A stretch of 64,000 nt of DNA from an uncultured Eubacteriales bacterium (GCA_934486705.1 CAKSQS010000001.1:97886-161885), one strand, 5' to 3'; positions 16,903 to 24,871 are shown, counted from the first letter of the stretch. Numbers and translations are program-made. The notes: generated from the sequence alone by a model not told the origin.

Positions 16903-17595
16903 TCAGGGCTTGCTGAAATTATGCGAGCCCGTTTTTTCGCGGCTTATAAGCTCTTTGAGCCTATCGTTTTCAAAAACCGCCGTGCCGCTCAAAGAAGCGC
17001 CGTCCTCGGTTTTTATAAATCGCGGCAGAAAAAACTTGTTTTTCCCGTTTTCCCGCGCCGATTCAACCTCAAAAAAGCGGCTGTTTGTGCTTTTTCCCAT
17101 TGCTGCGTTTTGCTGCTCTATAATGCTCATAATATCATACCCCACGGCGGCGGAGGACTCGGGCTCGCCGCTTAAAAGCTGCTCGGGGTCGGGGGTCGAT
17201 ATCATATAAGCGGAAATGGTTATGCGGTTTTCGCCGAAACAATAATCGCATATTTCGGAAAAGAGCTTTTCGTCCGTGTTGTCCCCAATGGCTATTATTC
17301 CGCAGTGCTCAAGCAGCATAGGTCTTGAAAGGCGGGCGGAAATATCTTCAAGCGCGCCGCCTATGGTGGAGCTTTTAGCCGAAAGGGTTTTGGGCTGCGG
17401 CGGGGTGTCGGGGTCTTCGGAATTTATTATTATCAGTTCGCTTGTCACTTTAATTAAAAAACCGTCGCTTTCAAAGCCCAATGCCGAAACCATAAAACGG
17501 CGGTCGTTTTTAATGCTTTCTCCCGCGCTGCGGCAGGCGGTAAGCGTAAGGGTAAGCGATAATACGGTAAAAATCAAACAAAGCCTTTTAATCAA
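16903..17595 (-). CDS. gerAC: GerAC-type germination lipoprotein, C-terminally shortened
   Basis: A 230-residue lipoprotein with a lipobox LTLTAC (Cys at about 21). Family segments include MLLEHCGIIAIG and NSRFFEVESARENGKNKFFL, then GTAVFENDRLKEL. GerC proteins usually have 360-400 residues in three domains; this one stops just where the C-terminal domain should begin, while gerAB follows after only 14 bases. Its start overlaps the gerAA end by eight bases. It is likely part of a reduced germinant receptor. Loss of the last domain may be ancestral or a truncation. Confidence 0.8.
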   Translation of the reverse strand: MIKRLCLIFTVLSLTLTLTACRSAGESIKNDRRFMVSALGFESDGFLIKVTSELIIINSEDPDTPPQPKTLSAKSSTIGGALEDISARLSRPMLLEHCGIIAIGDNTDEKLFSEICDYCFGENRITISAYMISTPDPEQLLSGEPESSAAVGYDIMSIIEQQNAAMGKSTNSRFFEVESARENGKNKFFLPRFIKTEDGASLSGTAVFENDRLKELISREKTGSHNFSKP

Positions 17596-19120
17596 CCTTT
17601 TTGTTCTCCAGTCTTACTGAATTACGGCAAAAAATCGGGCGGGTGCGCATATTTTTCCAGGGGGCGCGCCAAAACGTGTCCTTAAGGGATCTGCCGTCGG
17701 CAATGTTGAGCGACTGCGTGGAGCTTACACCGAGGGAGGAAAGCTGCAAAATATGAATAAGCATAAGCGTAAATCCCGCAATATAGCCGTAAAGCCCGAA
17801 AAGCGCCGACAGACAAACAAATATTATTCTGAAATAAAAAACCGCTCCTTTAAGCCGCGGTATCATAAGCCCCGAAATTCCCGAAAGGGCTACTATTATA
17901 AGCATGGGCGCGCTTATAATTCGCGCCTCAACCGCCGCCTGGCCTACCACAAGCCCGCCCACAATGCTCAAAGCGTGACCTAAGCTTTGCGGCATTCTTA
18001 CCCCGGTTTCTTTAAGAATTTCAAATACGAATATAAGCAGTATACACTCCGCAAATGCAGGGAACGGCACGCCGCCGCGCAGCTGCGTTACCGTAAGCGC
18101 AAGTGATGTGGGCAGCAGCTCCTTGTGGTAGGTGGCTGCCGCTATAAATACCGCGGGAATACTTACCGAAAGAAAGAAACATATATATCGGAGTATCCGC
18201 CCGACGGATGCAACGGCATAATTAAGGTAATAGTCCTCGTCCGACTGAAAATTTTCCGAAAACAGGTAGGGAAAGGTAAGCACCACGGGCGTGCCGTCGG
18301 CTATAAGTGCAATTCTGCCCTCAAGCAGACGCGCCGCCACAATGTCGGGGCGCTCGGTAGTGCCCGAGGTTTTAAAGAGCGAGCACGGCTTATCCCGTAT
18401 AAGCTCGGCAATGTAGTTTGTATCAAGTATTCCGTCAATATTTATTTTTGAAAGGCGGCGCTTAAGCTCCGCCACCATATCGCCGTCCGCTAAGGAATCA
18501 AGGTAGCATATAAAAACTATGGTATCGCTGCGCCTGCCTATTCGCACCGTTTCGGTGCAGAGGTCGGGTGTTAAAAGCTTGCGGCGCAGCATTGCCACAT
18601 TAAGCAGCGCCGCCTCGTCAAAGCCCTCGCGCGGGCCTTGCAATATCCGTTCGTCATCGGGCTCGCTTATTCCTCTTGTGCGCCAGCCCTTGGTGTTTAC
18701 GGTTATTGCGGTAAAGCAGCCGTCAATTAACAGCAGCGTATCTCCGTAAAGCACGGCGCGCAGCATATCGGCAACATTTTGCGTGCCCTTTGTTTCCGAG
18801 GCGAAAAGCACCTGATTTTCAATATAATCAGCAAAGCTTTTTTCGCTCCGCTCGGTTTGAACTAACAGCAGCGGTTTAACAATAGATTCGTTCACAAGCT
18901 CGGAATTTACCATTCCGTCCATATAAAAAAGGGCGCAGTCGTAGCTGTAATTTCCCCGCACGGCAACTCTTTTAAGCCGCAGTACCGAGTCCTTTTTAAA
19001 TATATTTTTAAAAAATTTTATGTTTTCTTCAAGCAGTTCGCTCGGCAGCGCGCCGCTGTAATCGTCGGTCGCGGCGGCACTGCGCTTTTCAGCGCTTTTT
19101 TTCACGTTATCACCCACCAT
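17588..19120 (-). CDS. gerAA: GerAA-type spore germinant receptor subunit A
   Basis: A 510-residue GerA-family protein: a cytosolic N-terminal region starting LPSELLEENIKFFKNIF, the conserved GRIALIADGTPVVLTFPYLF segment, and a C-terminal block of membrane helices with LPTSLALTVTQLRGGVPFPA. It forms the receptor that triggers germination in the inner spore membrane together with the B and C subunits. The ATG at 19120 gives the standard N terminus but has only a weak ribosome binding site. The frame stays open up to 19291, so a longer form cannot be excluded. First gene of the operon. Confidence 0.9.
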   Translation of the reverse strand: MVGDNVKKSAEKRSAAATDDYSGALPSELLEENIKFFKNIFKKDSVLRLKRVAVRGNYSYDCALFYMDGMVNSELVNESIVKPLLLVQTERSEKSFADYIENQVLFASETKGTQNVADMLRAVLYGDTLLLIDGCFTAITVNTKGWRTRGISEPDDERILQGPREGFDEAALLNVAMLRRKLLTPDLCTETVRIGRRSDTIVFICYLDSLADGDMVAELKRRLSKINIDGILDTNYIAELIRDKPCSLFKTSGTTERPDIVAARLLEGRIALIADGTPVVLTFPYLFSENFQSDEDYYLNYAVASVGRILRYICFFLSVSIPAVFIAAATYHKELLPTSLALTVTQLRGGVPFPAFAECILLIFVFEILKETGVRMPQSLGHALSIVGGLVVGQAAVEARIISAPMLIIVALSGISGLMIPRLKGAVFYFRIIFVCLSALFGLYGYIAGFTLMLIHILQLSSLGVSSTQSLNIADGRSLKDTFWRAPWKNMRTRPIFCRNSVRLENKKVD

Positions 19121-19316
19121 TGCGTAGTATTCCGCAAAAGCAGGCTTAAATTCAATTTTTTTAATTCTTTGCCACTGCGCGCCGCTCTTACACGGTGTAA
19201 CACTCCGCATTGAAAAAACATAAAATATTATCGGACAAATAAATTTTGTTTGATTAAATTCTGTAAATACAGGTAAAAATATAAGTACCATTATTTAAGC
19301 GGAGTGTGAAATAAAA

Positions 19317-19661
19317 ATGAATATAAAGCGGGGAGAAATATACTATGCCGATCTAAGCCCTGTTGTGGGTTCCGAGCAAGGCGGCGTGCGCCCTGTACTT
19401 ATAATACAGAACGATGTGGGGAATAAATACAGCCCTACGGTTATCGCTGCCGCCATAACCAGCCAGCGCGATAAGACAAATCTTCCTACGCATATTTCCG
19501 TAAACGCCGACGGCTGCGGGCTTGCAAAGGATTCCATAGTGCTGCTCGAGCAGGTAAGAACCATTGATAAACAGCGGCTTAAAGAAAAAATGGGCTGCCT
19601 TGATAACGGCTCAATGGGGCTTGTTGATAAGGCGCTGTCGGTAAGCTTCGGGCTGAACTGA
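19317..19661 (+). CDS. mazF: MazF/EndoA-type endoribonuclease toxin, no adjacent antitoxin
   Basis: A 114-residue PemK/MazF-like ribosome-independent mRNA interferase. [19 protein letters not shown] and RPVLIIQND give the substrate-binding face with the conserved arginine, AAITSQ carries the conserved serine/threonine region, and [14 protein letters not shown] is typical of the Bacillus NdoA branch. GGAG at 19301-19304 precedes the ATG at a rather long 12 bases. The expected upstream RHH-type antitoxin gene is missing; the upstream gene is gerAA on the other strand. An RHH protein lies nearby at 19868-20029 on the minus strand but in a different operon. Confidence 0.92.
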   Translation: MNIKRGEIYYADLSPVVGSEQGGVRPVLIIQNDVGNKYSPTVIAAAITSQRDKTNLPTHISVNADGCGLAKDSIVLLEQVRTIDKQRLKEKMGCLDNGSMGLVDKALSVSFGLN

Positions 19662-19736
19662 TTCCTTTTTTAATTCTGTATTCGGAATGCGTAATTCGGA
19701 ATTAACGGATTTTGAAGTATTACTTTAAAAAAGAAT

Positions 19737-19807
19737 ACCCCTCAGTCACTAAAGTGACAGCTCCCCTCTATTTCGGTTTGCACCGAAAAGAAGGGAGCCT
19801 TTGTTTT
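19737..19807. repeat. palindromic dispersed-repeat-like element
   Basis: CCCCTCAGTCACT is followed by AAAGTGACAGCTCCCCTC, a CGGTTTGCACCG hairpin, and GAAGGGAGCCTTTG. Nested inverted repeats (CAGTCACT/AGTGACAG-type and GGCTCCC/GGGAGCC-type) and the wording CTCAGTCACT...GACAGCTCCCCTC are typical of small non-coding elements scattered in Clostridia genomes. The rest of the 19662-19867 gap shows only AATTCGGAAT-like repeats and no gene. Confidence 0.55.
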
Positions 19808-19867
19808 GCAAAAAAAATTACACCGTCAGTGTGTGGATTGCTGATTGAGAGCGAGGGGGTGTTTAAA

Positions 19868-20029
19868 CTATAATTTAATCTCCCCGTGAGTTTTTTCAAA
19901 TTCATCTATTGCGCCACGTATTAAAATCAGAATTTCGCTGTTGGCACTTCTGCCCTCATAATCGGCAAAAACATGGAGCTTGTCAAGCATTTTTTCATCA
20001 ATTCTTATCGATAAGCTTTTAATAGCCAT
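19868..20029 (-). CDS. small ribbon-helix-helix (Arc/MetJ-type) DNA-binding protein
   Basis: A 53-residue protein starting MAIKSLSIRIDEKMLDKLH and ending FEKTHGEIKL. A beta-strand (SLSIRID) followed by two helices, with GRSANSEILILIRGAID giving the second helix, is the RHH pattern seen in Arc-like repressors and in antitoxins. GAGG precedes the ATG at about seven bases. It starts nine bases after the stop of the upstream XRE gene on the same strand, so the three small regulators form one operon. Confidence 0.75.
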   Translation of the reverse strand: MAIKSLSIRIDEKMLDKLHVFADYEGRSANSEILILIRGAIDEFEKTHGEIKL

Positions 20030-20038
20030 AATATAACC

Positions 20039-20299
20039 TCACTTAATTTCATTACTGTCTCCGCATAGCCAATCCATAGAAACTCCGAGTGCTTTGGCAA
20101 GTATTCTGAGCTCCGCATCACATACATGTCGCTGATTTTTCTCTATACGCGAAATAATCAGCGGAGTCATATCCATGCCCATAAACTGTATTTTCCGCGC
20201 TAAATCATCCTGCGTCATAGGGGGCTTTTGCAGGGCTCTTCCGAGCCTGACACGCTCTCCGCAAATGTTCCCTTTAATCAAAAAAAGACTTTTTGCCAT
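20039..20299 (-). CDS. XRE-family HTH transcriptional regulator
   Basis: An 86-residue helix-turn-helix protein of the Cro/CI (XRE) type: GERVRLGRALQKPPMTQDDLA, LIISRIEKNQRHVCDAEL, ILAKALGVSMDWLCG. ATG 20299 is preferred over in-frame upstream starts because GGGGAG lies eight bases before it. It is the second gene of the minus-strand XRE-XRE-RHH group and could be an autoregulator. Confidence 0.85.
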   Translation of the reverse strand: MAKSLFLIKGNICGERVRLGRALQKPPMTQDDLARKIQFMGMDMTPLIISRIEKNQRHVCDAELRILAKALGVSMDWLCGDSNEIK

Positions 20300-20321
20300 A
20301 TAAATACTCCCCAAAAAACCG

Positions 20322-20564
20322 TTATTCTCTGCCGAACAGAAAATCAAGCGATACATTAAGAATTTTTGAAATTGCGTCTATTTCAATATCGGTTATTGCG
20401 CGCTTGCCGTTTTCAATTCTCGAAATTGAACCGCGGCAGGTATATACCGCCTCTAATTCTAATTTTTCGGAGAGCTGTTTTTGTGTCATTCCGGCTTTTT
20501 CTCTGGCGGCTTTGATTTGCGAACCTATTATATTAACATTTTCCGTATCAATTATTCTTTTCAT
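20322..20564 (-). CDS. XRE-family HTH transcriptional regulator
   Basis: An 80-residue Cro/CI-type protein: IGSQIKAAREKAGMTQKQLS forms the start of the HTH, with SISRIENGKRAITDIEIDAI and LNVSLDFLFG after it. AAGGTG precedes the ATG. It is the first gene of the minus-strand operon and shares a promoter region with the divergent SLOG gene. That region holds two inverted repeats with TGTC/GACA half-sites, which are probable operators for this or the next protein. Confidence 0.88.
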   Translation of the reverse strand: MKRIIDTENVNIIGSQIKAAREKAGMTQKQLSEKLELEAVYTCRGSISRIENGKRAITDIEIDAISKILNVSLDFLFGRE

Positions 20565-20574
20565 TTTTTCACCT

Positions 20575-20643
20575 TAATGTCTTGATTTTAGACATTTTTA
20601 GTGTATACTTAAATTTGAAGAATAATGTCCTACACATAGGACA
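20575..20643 (+). promoter_or_regulatory. divergent promoter region with two inverted-repeat operators
   Basis: Plus-strand promoter: TTGATT 20582-20587, 16-base spacer, TATACT 20604-20609. AATGTC...GACATT (20575-20595, nine-base centre) overlaps the -35. TGTCCT...AGGACA (20626-20643, six-base centre) lies just downstream of the start region. Both dyads present TGTC/GACA half-sites, fitting dimeric XRE repressors encoded next door. Confidence 0.6.
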
Positions 20644-20656
20644 CAGGAGAAAATTT

Positions 20657-21109
20657 ATGACCGTAACATTTTTCGGGCATCGTAACACGCCGAGCGCGGC
20701 AAGACCGTGGGTTAATCTGCTTTTAAAGGAGCTTATAGAAAAAGACGGGGCGGATACGTTTTATATCGGCAACGAGGGCAGCTTTGATTGGATGGTATAC
20801 GATACGCTGCAGGAACTGAAAACAGAATATCCGTTTATAAAATATAAGGTTGTTTTGGCTTATTTGCAAAGGCGGAAAAAGGATATAAAGGCTTTCAGCC
20901 CCTCGGAAACAATTTTTCCCGAAGAGCTTACAAAAACGCCGCTGCGTTTTGCAATAGCAAAGCGTAATCGCATTATGTTAGGTTATGCAGATACCGTGGT
21001 GACCTATGTTGAGCATCCGGGCGGAGGAGCAGCGGATTTCAAAAGACTTGCCGAGGACGGCGGCAAAAGGGTAATAAATCTTTATGAAATAATGAAAAAC
21101 TCTCACTGA
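20657..21109 (+). CDS. SLOG-fold protein, divergent from XRE regulators
   Basis: A 150-residue Rossmann-like protein: TVTFFGHRNTPSA near the start, FYIGNEGSFDWMVYDTLQEL, and near the end DTVVTYVEHPGGGAADFKRL. GHR plus GN-GSFD plus a late glycine-rich loop is the SLOG (DUF1273-like) pattern of predicted nucleotide-ligand binding proteins. ATG 20657 follows AGGAGA at 20645-20650. It is a distant relative of the gene at the left edge. The context of small regulators with operator dyads suggests controlled, perhaps stress- or phage-related, expression (inference). Confidence 0.7.
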   Translation: MTVTFFGHRNTPSAARPWVNLLLKELIEKDGADTFYIGNEGSFDWMVYDTLQELKTEYPFIKYKVVLAYLQRRKKDIKAFSPSETIFPEELTKTPLRFAIAKRNRIMLGYADTVVTYVEHPGGGAADFKRLAEDGGKRVINLYEIMKNSH

Positions 21110-21154
21110 TTTACTTTTTCGTTAAAATGCGGTATAATAATAGCGGTGATAATA

Positions 21155-21694
21155 ATGGATATTAAAAAACAGGCGTACAGCGCCGCAGCGGAAATAATAG
21201 AAATTGCAAATTTAAAGGCGGGGCAGATGCTTGTTGTAGGCTGCTCCACAAGTGAGATTTTGGGCGCGAAGATCGGCACGGAGTCATCCCCCGATACCGC
21301 AAAGGCGGTTTTTGATGGCATTTACACCGCCGCAAATGAAAAGGGAGTGTTTGTTGCGGCGCAGTGCTGCGAGCATTTAAATCGCGCTTTAATATGCGAG
21401 CGCAAAGCCGTGCCGTATTCCGAAATTGTGAACGTTGTGCCTTTTCCGAAAGCGGGCGGTTCGTTTGCAACGGCGGCATACGACGCGTTTACAGACCCCG
21501 TGGCGGTTGAAGAAATAAAAGCCGACGCAGGGCTTGATATAGGTTTTACCCTTATAGGTATGCACTTAAAAAGGGTCGCTGTTCCCGTAAGGCTTAAAAA
21601 CGACAGTATAGGCAGCGCGCGCGTGCTGGCGGCAAGGGTACGCCCGAAATTTATCGGCGGCGAAAGAGCACACTATAATGAAAACATACTTTAA
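21155..21694 (+). CDS. UPF0340/YwlG-family protein
   Basis: A 179-residue protein of the TIGR01440/YwlG family, of unknown function: the N-terminal IKKQAYSAAAEIIEIANLKA, LVVGCSTSEILGAKIGTESS, VAAQCCEHLNRALICER, and the C-terminal VRPKFIGGERAHYNENIL are all family hallmarks. ATG 21155 follows GGTGAT; a TATAAT at about 21133-21138 may be its -10. No neighbour suggests a pathway. Confidence 0.85.
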   Translation: MDIKKQAYSAAAEIIEIANLKAGQMLVVGCSTSEILGAKIGTESSPDTAKAVFDGIYTAANEKGVFVAAQCCEHLNRALICERKAVPYSEIVNVVPFPKAGGSFATAAYDAFTDPVAVEEIKADAGLDIGFTLIGMHLKRVAVPVRLKNDSIGSARVLAARVRPKFIGGERAHYNENIL

Positions 21695-21784
21695 ACTTTT
21701 TTTACTTTTTAGACAAAAATATTACAAAAAATACCCCATTATGACATTTCTATAAATTTATTTCACCTTATGTATAAATATTGG

Positions 21785-21813
21785 TTGTATTTGCTAACGA
21801 AGTGTGTTATAAT
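21785..21813 (+). promoter_or_regulatory. promoter of the EF-G paralogue
   Basis: TTGTAT at 21785-21790 and TATAAT at 21808-21813 with a 17-base spacer, 52 bases before the TTG start. Confidence 0.65.
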
Positions 21814-21864
21814 CATTCTATAACATAAATCGGCTTTGTCGGTTTTTCAAAGGAGTGCATTATA

Positions 21865-23901
21865 TTGAAACAGTATTCTCAGCAATCAATACATAACGTA
21901 GCCCTGTTGGGTCACGGCGGCTCGGGCAAAACCACCCTTGCAGACGCTGTTCTGTGCTACGGAAAGGCAACCGAGCGCATAGGTAAGATTGCGGACAGTA
22001 CCACCGTTATGGATTTTGACCCCGAGGAGAAAAAACGCAAAACTTCGGTTTCGACCTCTGTTTATGCTTTGGAGCTTGGCGGGCATAAGCTTAATATAAT
22101 AGACGCACCGGGTCTTTTCGATTTTGCGGGCGGAGTAAGCGAGGCGCTTGCCGCGGCAGACAGCGCGGTTATAGCGGTTTCGGGTAAATCGGGGCTTACA
22201 ACGGGCGCAAAGCAGAGCTTTCAAAAGGCGCGCGCGCTTAAAAAAGCGGTTGCTTTCTTTGTGGGCAAGCTTGATTCCACCCACGCGCATTTTTACCGTG
22301 TAATATCCTCGCTTGTGGCGAATTACGGCGCGGTTATCTGCCCGGTGGTAATTCCGTATATTGAAAACGACGAGGTTAAATCATATATCGACCTTATAAC
22401 CAATAAAGCCTACGCCTGCGACGGCTTGGAGCTTAAAGAAATGCGCCTGCCCGTAAGTAACGAGGCGGACGAAATGCGCAGTATGCTTTTAGAGGCGATT
22501 GCTACGGCAGACGACGCGCTTATGGAAAAATACTTCGGCGGCGAAGAGTTTACGCCCGAAGAAATAATTGCGGGGCTTAAAAAAGGCGTTGCCGCGGGCG
22601 AAATATGCCCTGTTTTCGCGGGCGTTCAGCAAACGGGCGCGGCAGTTCCGCTTATGACGGATATTCTTCTTAAAATTCTGCCGTCCGCGGCGGACGCGGT
22701 TTGTCGGCTTGAAAACGGCGAGGAAAAGAGCTTTGACGAAAACGGCGAAAACGCGCTTTTCGTTTTCAAGACCATTGCCGACCCGTTTGTGGGTAAGCTT
22801 TCCTATTTCCGCGTGCTTTCGGGTAAAATCAAAAACGATACCCGCCTTATAAACAACCGCACGGGCGGCGAAGAGCGGCTTTCCAAAATAATGTGGCTTA
22901 AGGGCGGCAAGCAAGAGGACGCAGGCGAAATAATCGCGGGCGATATAGGCTCGGTTTCAAAGCTCGGCAATGTGCTCACGGGGGACACCCTTTCCGCCTC
23001 GGGCAAGCTTGCCGCGGCGGCGGTGGATTTCCCCGCGCCGACTATCTCGGTGGCGGTTTACCCCAAGGCAAAGGGCGATGAAGAAAAGATCACCCAGGCG
23101 TTCAGCCGCCTTTGCGAAGAAGACCCCACCATTAAGGTATATACCGATAACGAGACCCACGAGCAGATACTCTCCGCCCTCGGCGAGCAGCATATCGACG
23201 TTATAGTTTCCCGCTTAAAATCCAAATTCGGCGCGGAGGTAGAGCTTAAAAAGCCGAAAATTGCCTACCGCGAGACTATAAGAAAGCCTGTAAAGGTACA
23301 GGGGCGGCACAAAAAGCAGTCGGGCGGCCACGGTCAGTTCGGTGATGTATGGATTGAGTTTGAGCCCTGCGATTCGGATGAGCTTGTGTTTGAAGAGAAA
23401 GTATTCGGCGGCGCCGTACCGAAAAACTTCTTCCCCGCGGTTGAAAAGGGACTGCGCGATTGCACCGCAAAGGGCGTTTTGGCGGGCTACCCCATGGTTG
23501 GCATAAAGGCAACGCTGGTGGACGGCTCGTATCACCCGGTGGACTCCTCGGAAATGTCCTTTAAAATGGCGGCGGCAGTAGCATTTAAAGAGGGAATACC
23601 GCAGGCATCTCCCGTTCTGCTTGAGCCTATAGGCACGCTGAAAGTCTTAGTGCCCGATGAAATGCTCGGCGACGTTATAGGCGATATAAACAAGCGGCGC
23701 GGGCGCATTATAGGTATGAACCCGGCGGAAAACAAAATGCAGGAAATAATAGGCGAAGTGCCTATGGCTGAAATGTCCGATTTCTCCACCGCAATGCGCT
23801 CAATAACCCAGGGCACTGCCGTGTTTACTCTTACCCCCACACGCTATGAAGAAGTTCCCGCGTCCCTCGCGCAAAAAATAATCGAATCGGCAAAGGAATA
23901 A
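21865..23901 (+). CDS. elongation factor G-like GTPase (EF-G paralogue)
   Basis: A 678-residue translational GTPase with all EF-G domains, but diverged from the true fusA at 31622. The P-loop is GHGGSGKT (residues 16-23), G3 is DAPG, and the base-recognition motif reads VGKLD (133-137) where canonical NKxD has asparagine. Domain IV contains KKQSGGHGQFGDVWIEFEP, and the C-terminal domain VLEPIGTLKVLVPDEMLGDVIGDI-type sequence is EF-G-like. The TTG start follows AAGGAG at 21850-21855. It is transcribed alone. Such FusA2-type paralogues exist in many Clostridia; their role is not settled (ribosome recycling or alternative translocase are possibilities). Confidence 0.88.
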   Translation: MKQYSQQSIHNVALLGHGGSGKTTLADAVLCYGKATERIGKIADSTTVMDFDPEEKKRKTSVSTSVYALELGGHKLNIIDAPGLFDFAGGVSEALAAADSAVIAVSGKSGLTTGAKQSFQKARALKKAVAFFVGKLDSTHAHFYRVISSLVANYGAVICPVVIPYIENDEVKSYIDLITNKAYACDGLELKEMRLPVSNEADEMRSMLLEAIATADDALMEKYFGGEEFTPEEIIAGLKKGVAAGEICPVFAGVQQTGAAVPLMTDILLKILPSAADAVCRLENGEEKSFDENGENALFVFKTIADPFVGKLSYFRVLSGKIKNDTRLINNRTGGEERLSKIMWLKGGKQEDAGEIIAGDIGSVSKLGNVLTGDTLSASGKLAAAAVDFPAPTISVAVYPKAKGDEEKITQAFSRLCEEDPTIKVYTDNETHEQILSALGEQHIDVIVSRLKSKFGAEVELKKPKIAYRETIRKPVKVQGRHKKQSGGHGQFGDVWIEFEPCDSDELVFEEKVFGGAVPKNFFPAVEKGLRDCTAKGVLAGYPMVGIKATLVDGSYHPVDSSEMSFKMAAAVAFKEGIPQASPVLLEPIGTLKVLVPDEMLGDVIGDINKRRGRIIGMNPAENKMQEIIGEVPMAEMSDFSTAMRSITQGTAVFTLTPTRYEEVPASLAQKIIESAKE

Positions 23902-23924
23902 TTTAAGCCGAAATTTAAAAAAGT

Positions 23925-23963
23925 TCACCATCCTGTATTATTAAAGCGGGATGGTGATTTTTT
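23925..23963 (+). terminator. terminator after the EF-G paralogue
   Basis: TCACCATCCTG (23925-23935) pairs with CGGGATGGTGA (23947-23957), followed by six Ts. Confidence 0.8.
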
Positions 23964-24098
23964 ATGACAGAATACGGATATGTGCGTGTGTCAAGTATGG
24001 ATCAAAACGAAGAAAGACCGCTTAAGCAAAGCCGCGTGCCGACGGGAATTAAAGATTATAATAGAGAAAAACAGGAGTTCAAAAGGTGTACTTTTTGA
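23964..24098 (+). pseudogene. remnant of a serine recombinase/resolvase N terminus
   Basis: A 44-codon reading frame beginning MTEYGYVRVSSMDQNEER, the exact start of TnpR/Hin-type serine recombinases including the catalytic serine at position 10 (VRVSS). It then keeps only SRVPTGIKDYNRE before the stop and lacks the catalytic arginines and the DNA-binding domain. The stop falls inside a large inverted repeat (24070-24106). It is probably the scar of a lost mobile element. Confidence 0.65.
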
Positions 24099-24108
24099 AC
24101 TCCTGTTT
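24070..24108 (+). repeat. inverted repeat / terminator-like palindrome
   Basis: AACAGGAGTTCAAAA (24070-24084) is complementary to TTTTGAACTCCTGTT (24093-24107), with GGTGTACT-like bases at the centre and a short T-run after it. The core TTCAAAA..GTGTACTTTTTGAA is similar to the palindrome at 24208-24241. Confidence 0.6.
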
Positions 24109-24207
24109 TATATGATGATTTTATCATACAAATGCCCTAATTTCAAGACTTATTTTTCCATAATTATACTTTTTACATAAAAATACAAAATACTTTTTTA
24201 AATTTGG

Positions 24208-24241
24208 ACTTATGTCAAAAAGTACACTTTTTGATATAAGT
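24208..24241 (+). promoter_or_regulatory. operator-like palindrome upstream of the DNA glycosylase
   Basis: ACTTATGTCAAAAAG (24208-24222) pairs with CTTTTTGATATAAGT (24227-24241) with one wobble, around a TACA centre. It ends one base before the ribosome binding site GGGGTGAT (24242-24249), so bound protein or the RNA hairpin could block expression. Confidence 0.5.
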
Positions 24242-24254
24242 GGGGTGATAAAAA

Positions 24255-24779
24255 ATGATTGACAGAAGTTTTTTTGAAAAGGATTCAGAAACGGTTGCCC
24301 AAAAGCTTTTGGGCAAGCTTTTATGCAGGAAAATGCCGAACGGCGAGGTTTACAAAATGGTTATTATGGAAACCGAGGCATATCCATCGAATGACAGTAG
24401 TTGTTATGGGTACGGATATGAGGGTAATCACGGTAACAAGAAAAAGACGGCGGCAAATGCACCGTTATTTAAAATCGGCGGAACTTGTTGTATTTACGGT
24501 GGAATGATTTTGATTGTTTGCGGACAAATCGGAGAACCCGATAATGTTCTTATTCGTTCCGGTATATATAACGATGATTATTATAGCGGACCTTGCAAGG
24601 TTGCAGGTATACTTGAAACAGATAAAAGTCTTCACGGCATTGATATGCTTGCCGGAGATTCTGAATTGTGGATTGAGGAAAATATGCACAAGGATGTTAT
24701 TGCAGTTATGCGAAAAGGAATAAGTAATTGTGTTGATGAAGACGACAGGAAGCGTGAATTACGATTTTTTGCTTTGTAG
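24255..24779 (+). CDS. DNA-3-methyladenine glycosylase (AAG/MPG family)
   Basis: A 174-residue AAG-fold glycosylase that would remove alkylated purines from DNA. It opens with RSFFEKDSETVAQKLLGKLL and has METEAYPSNDSSCYG, where the glutamate of ETEAY is the catalytic base. LFKIGGTCCIYGGMILIVCG matches the family's G..YVY..YG segment in a diverged form. The later part is shorter than usual (family about 190-210 residues), and the typical D-A-H triad after ETEAY is altered, so activity is not assured. GGGGTGAT precedes the ATG. Confidence 0.8.
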   Translation: MIDRSFFEKDSETVAQKLLGKLLCRKMPNGEVYKMVIMETEAYPSNDSSCYGYGYEGNHGNKKKTAANAPLFKIGGTCCIYGGMILIVCGQIGEPDNVLIRSGIYNDDYYSGPCKVAGILETDKSLHGIDMLAGDSELWIEENMHKDVIAVMRKGISNCVDEDDRKRELRFFAL

Positions 24780-24871
24780 CAAATAATTCGCACTGAAAAA
24801 ATATCAAGTATTGACTTGTAAATGCTATTTAAGTTTATTGAGAAAATTGAATTTAGCTGGGGGTATTAAGC

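Noticed and set aside
24513..24723. Alternative plus-strand frame inside the DNA glycosylase
   Set aside because: The main frame has a ribosome binding site and glycosylase motifs; the other is a shadow.
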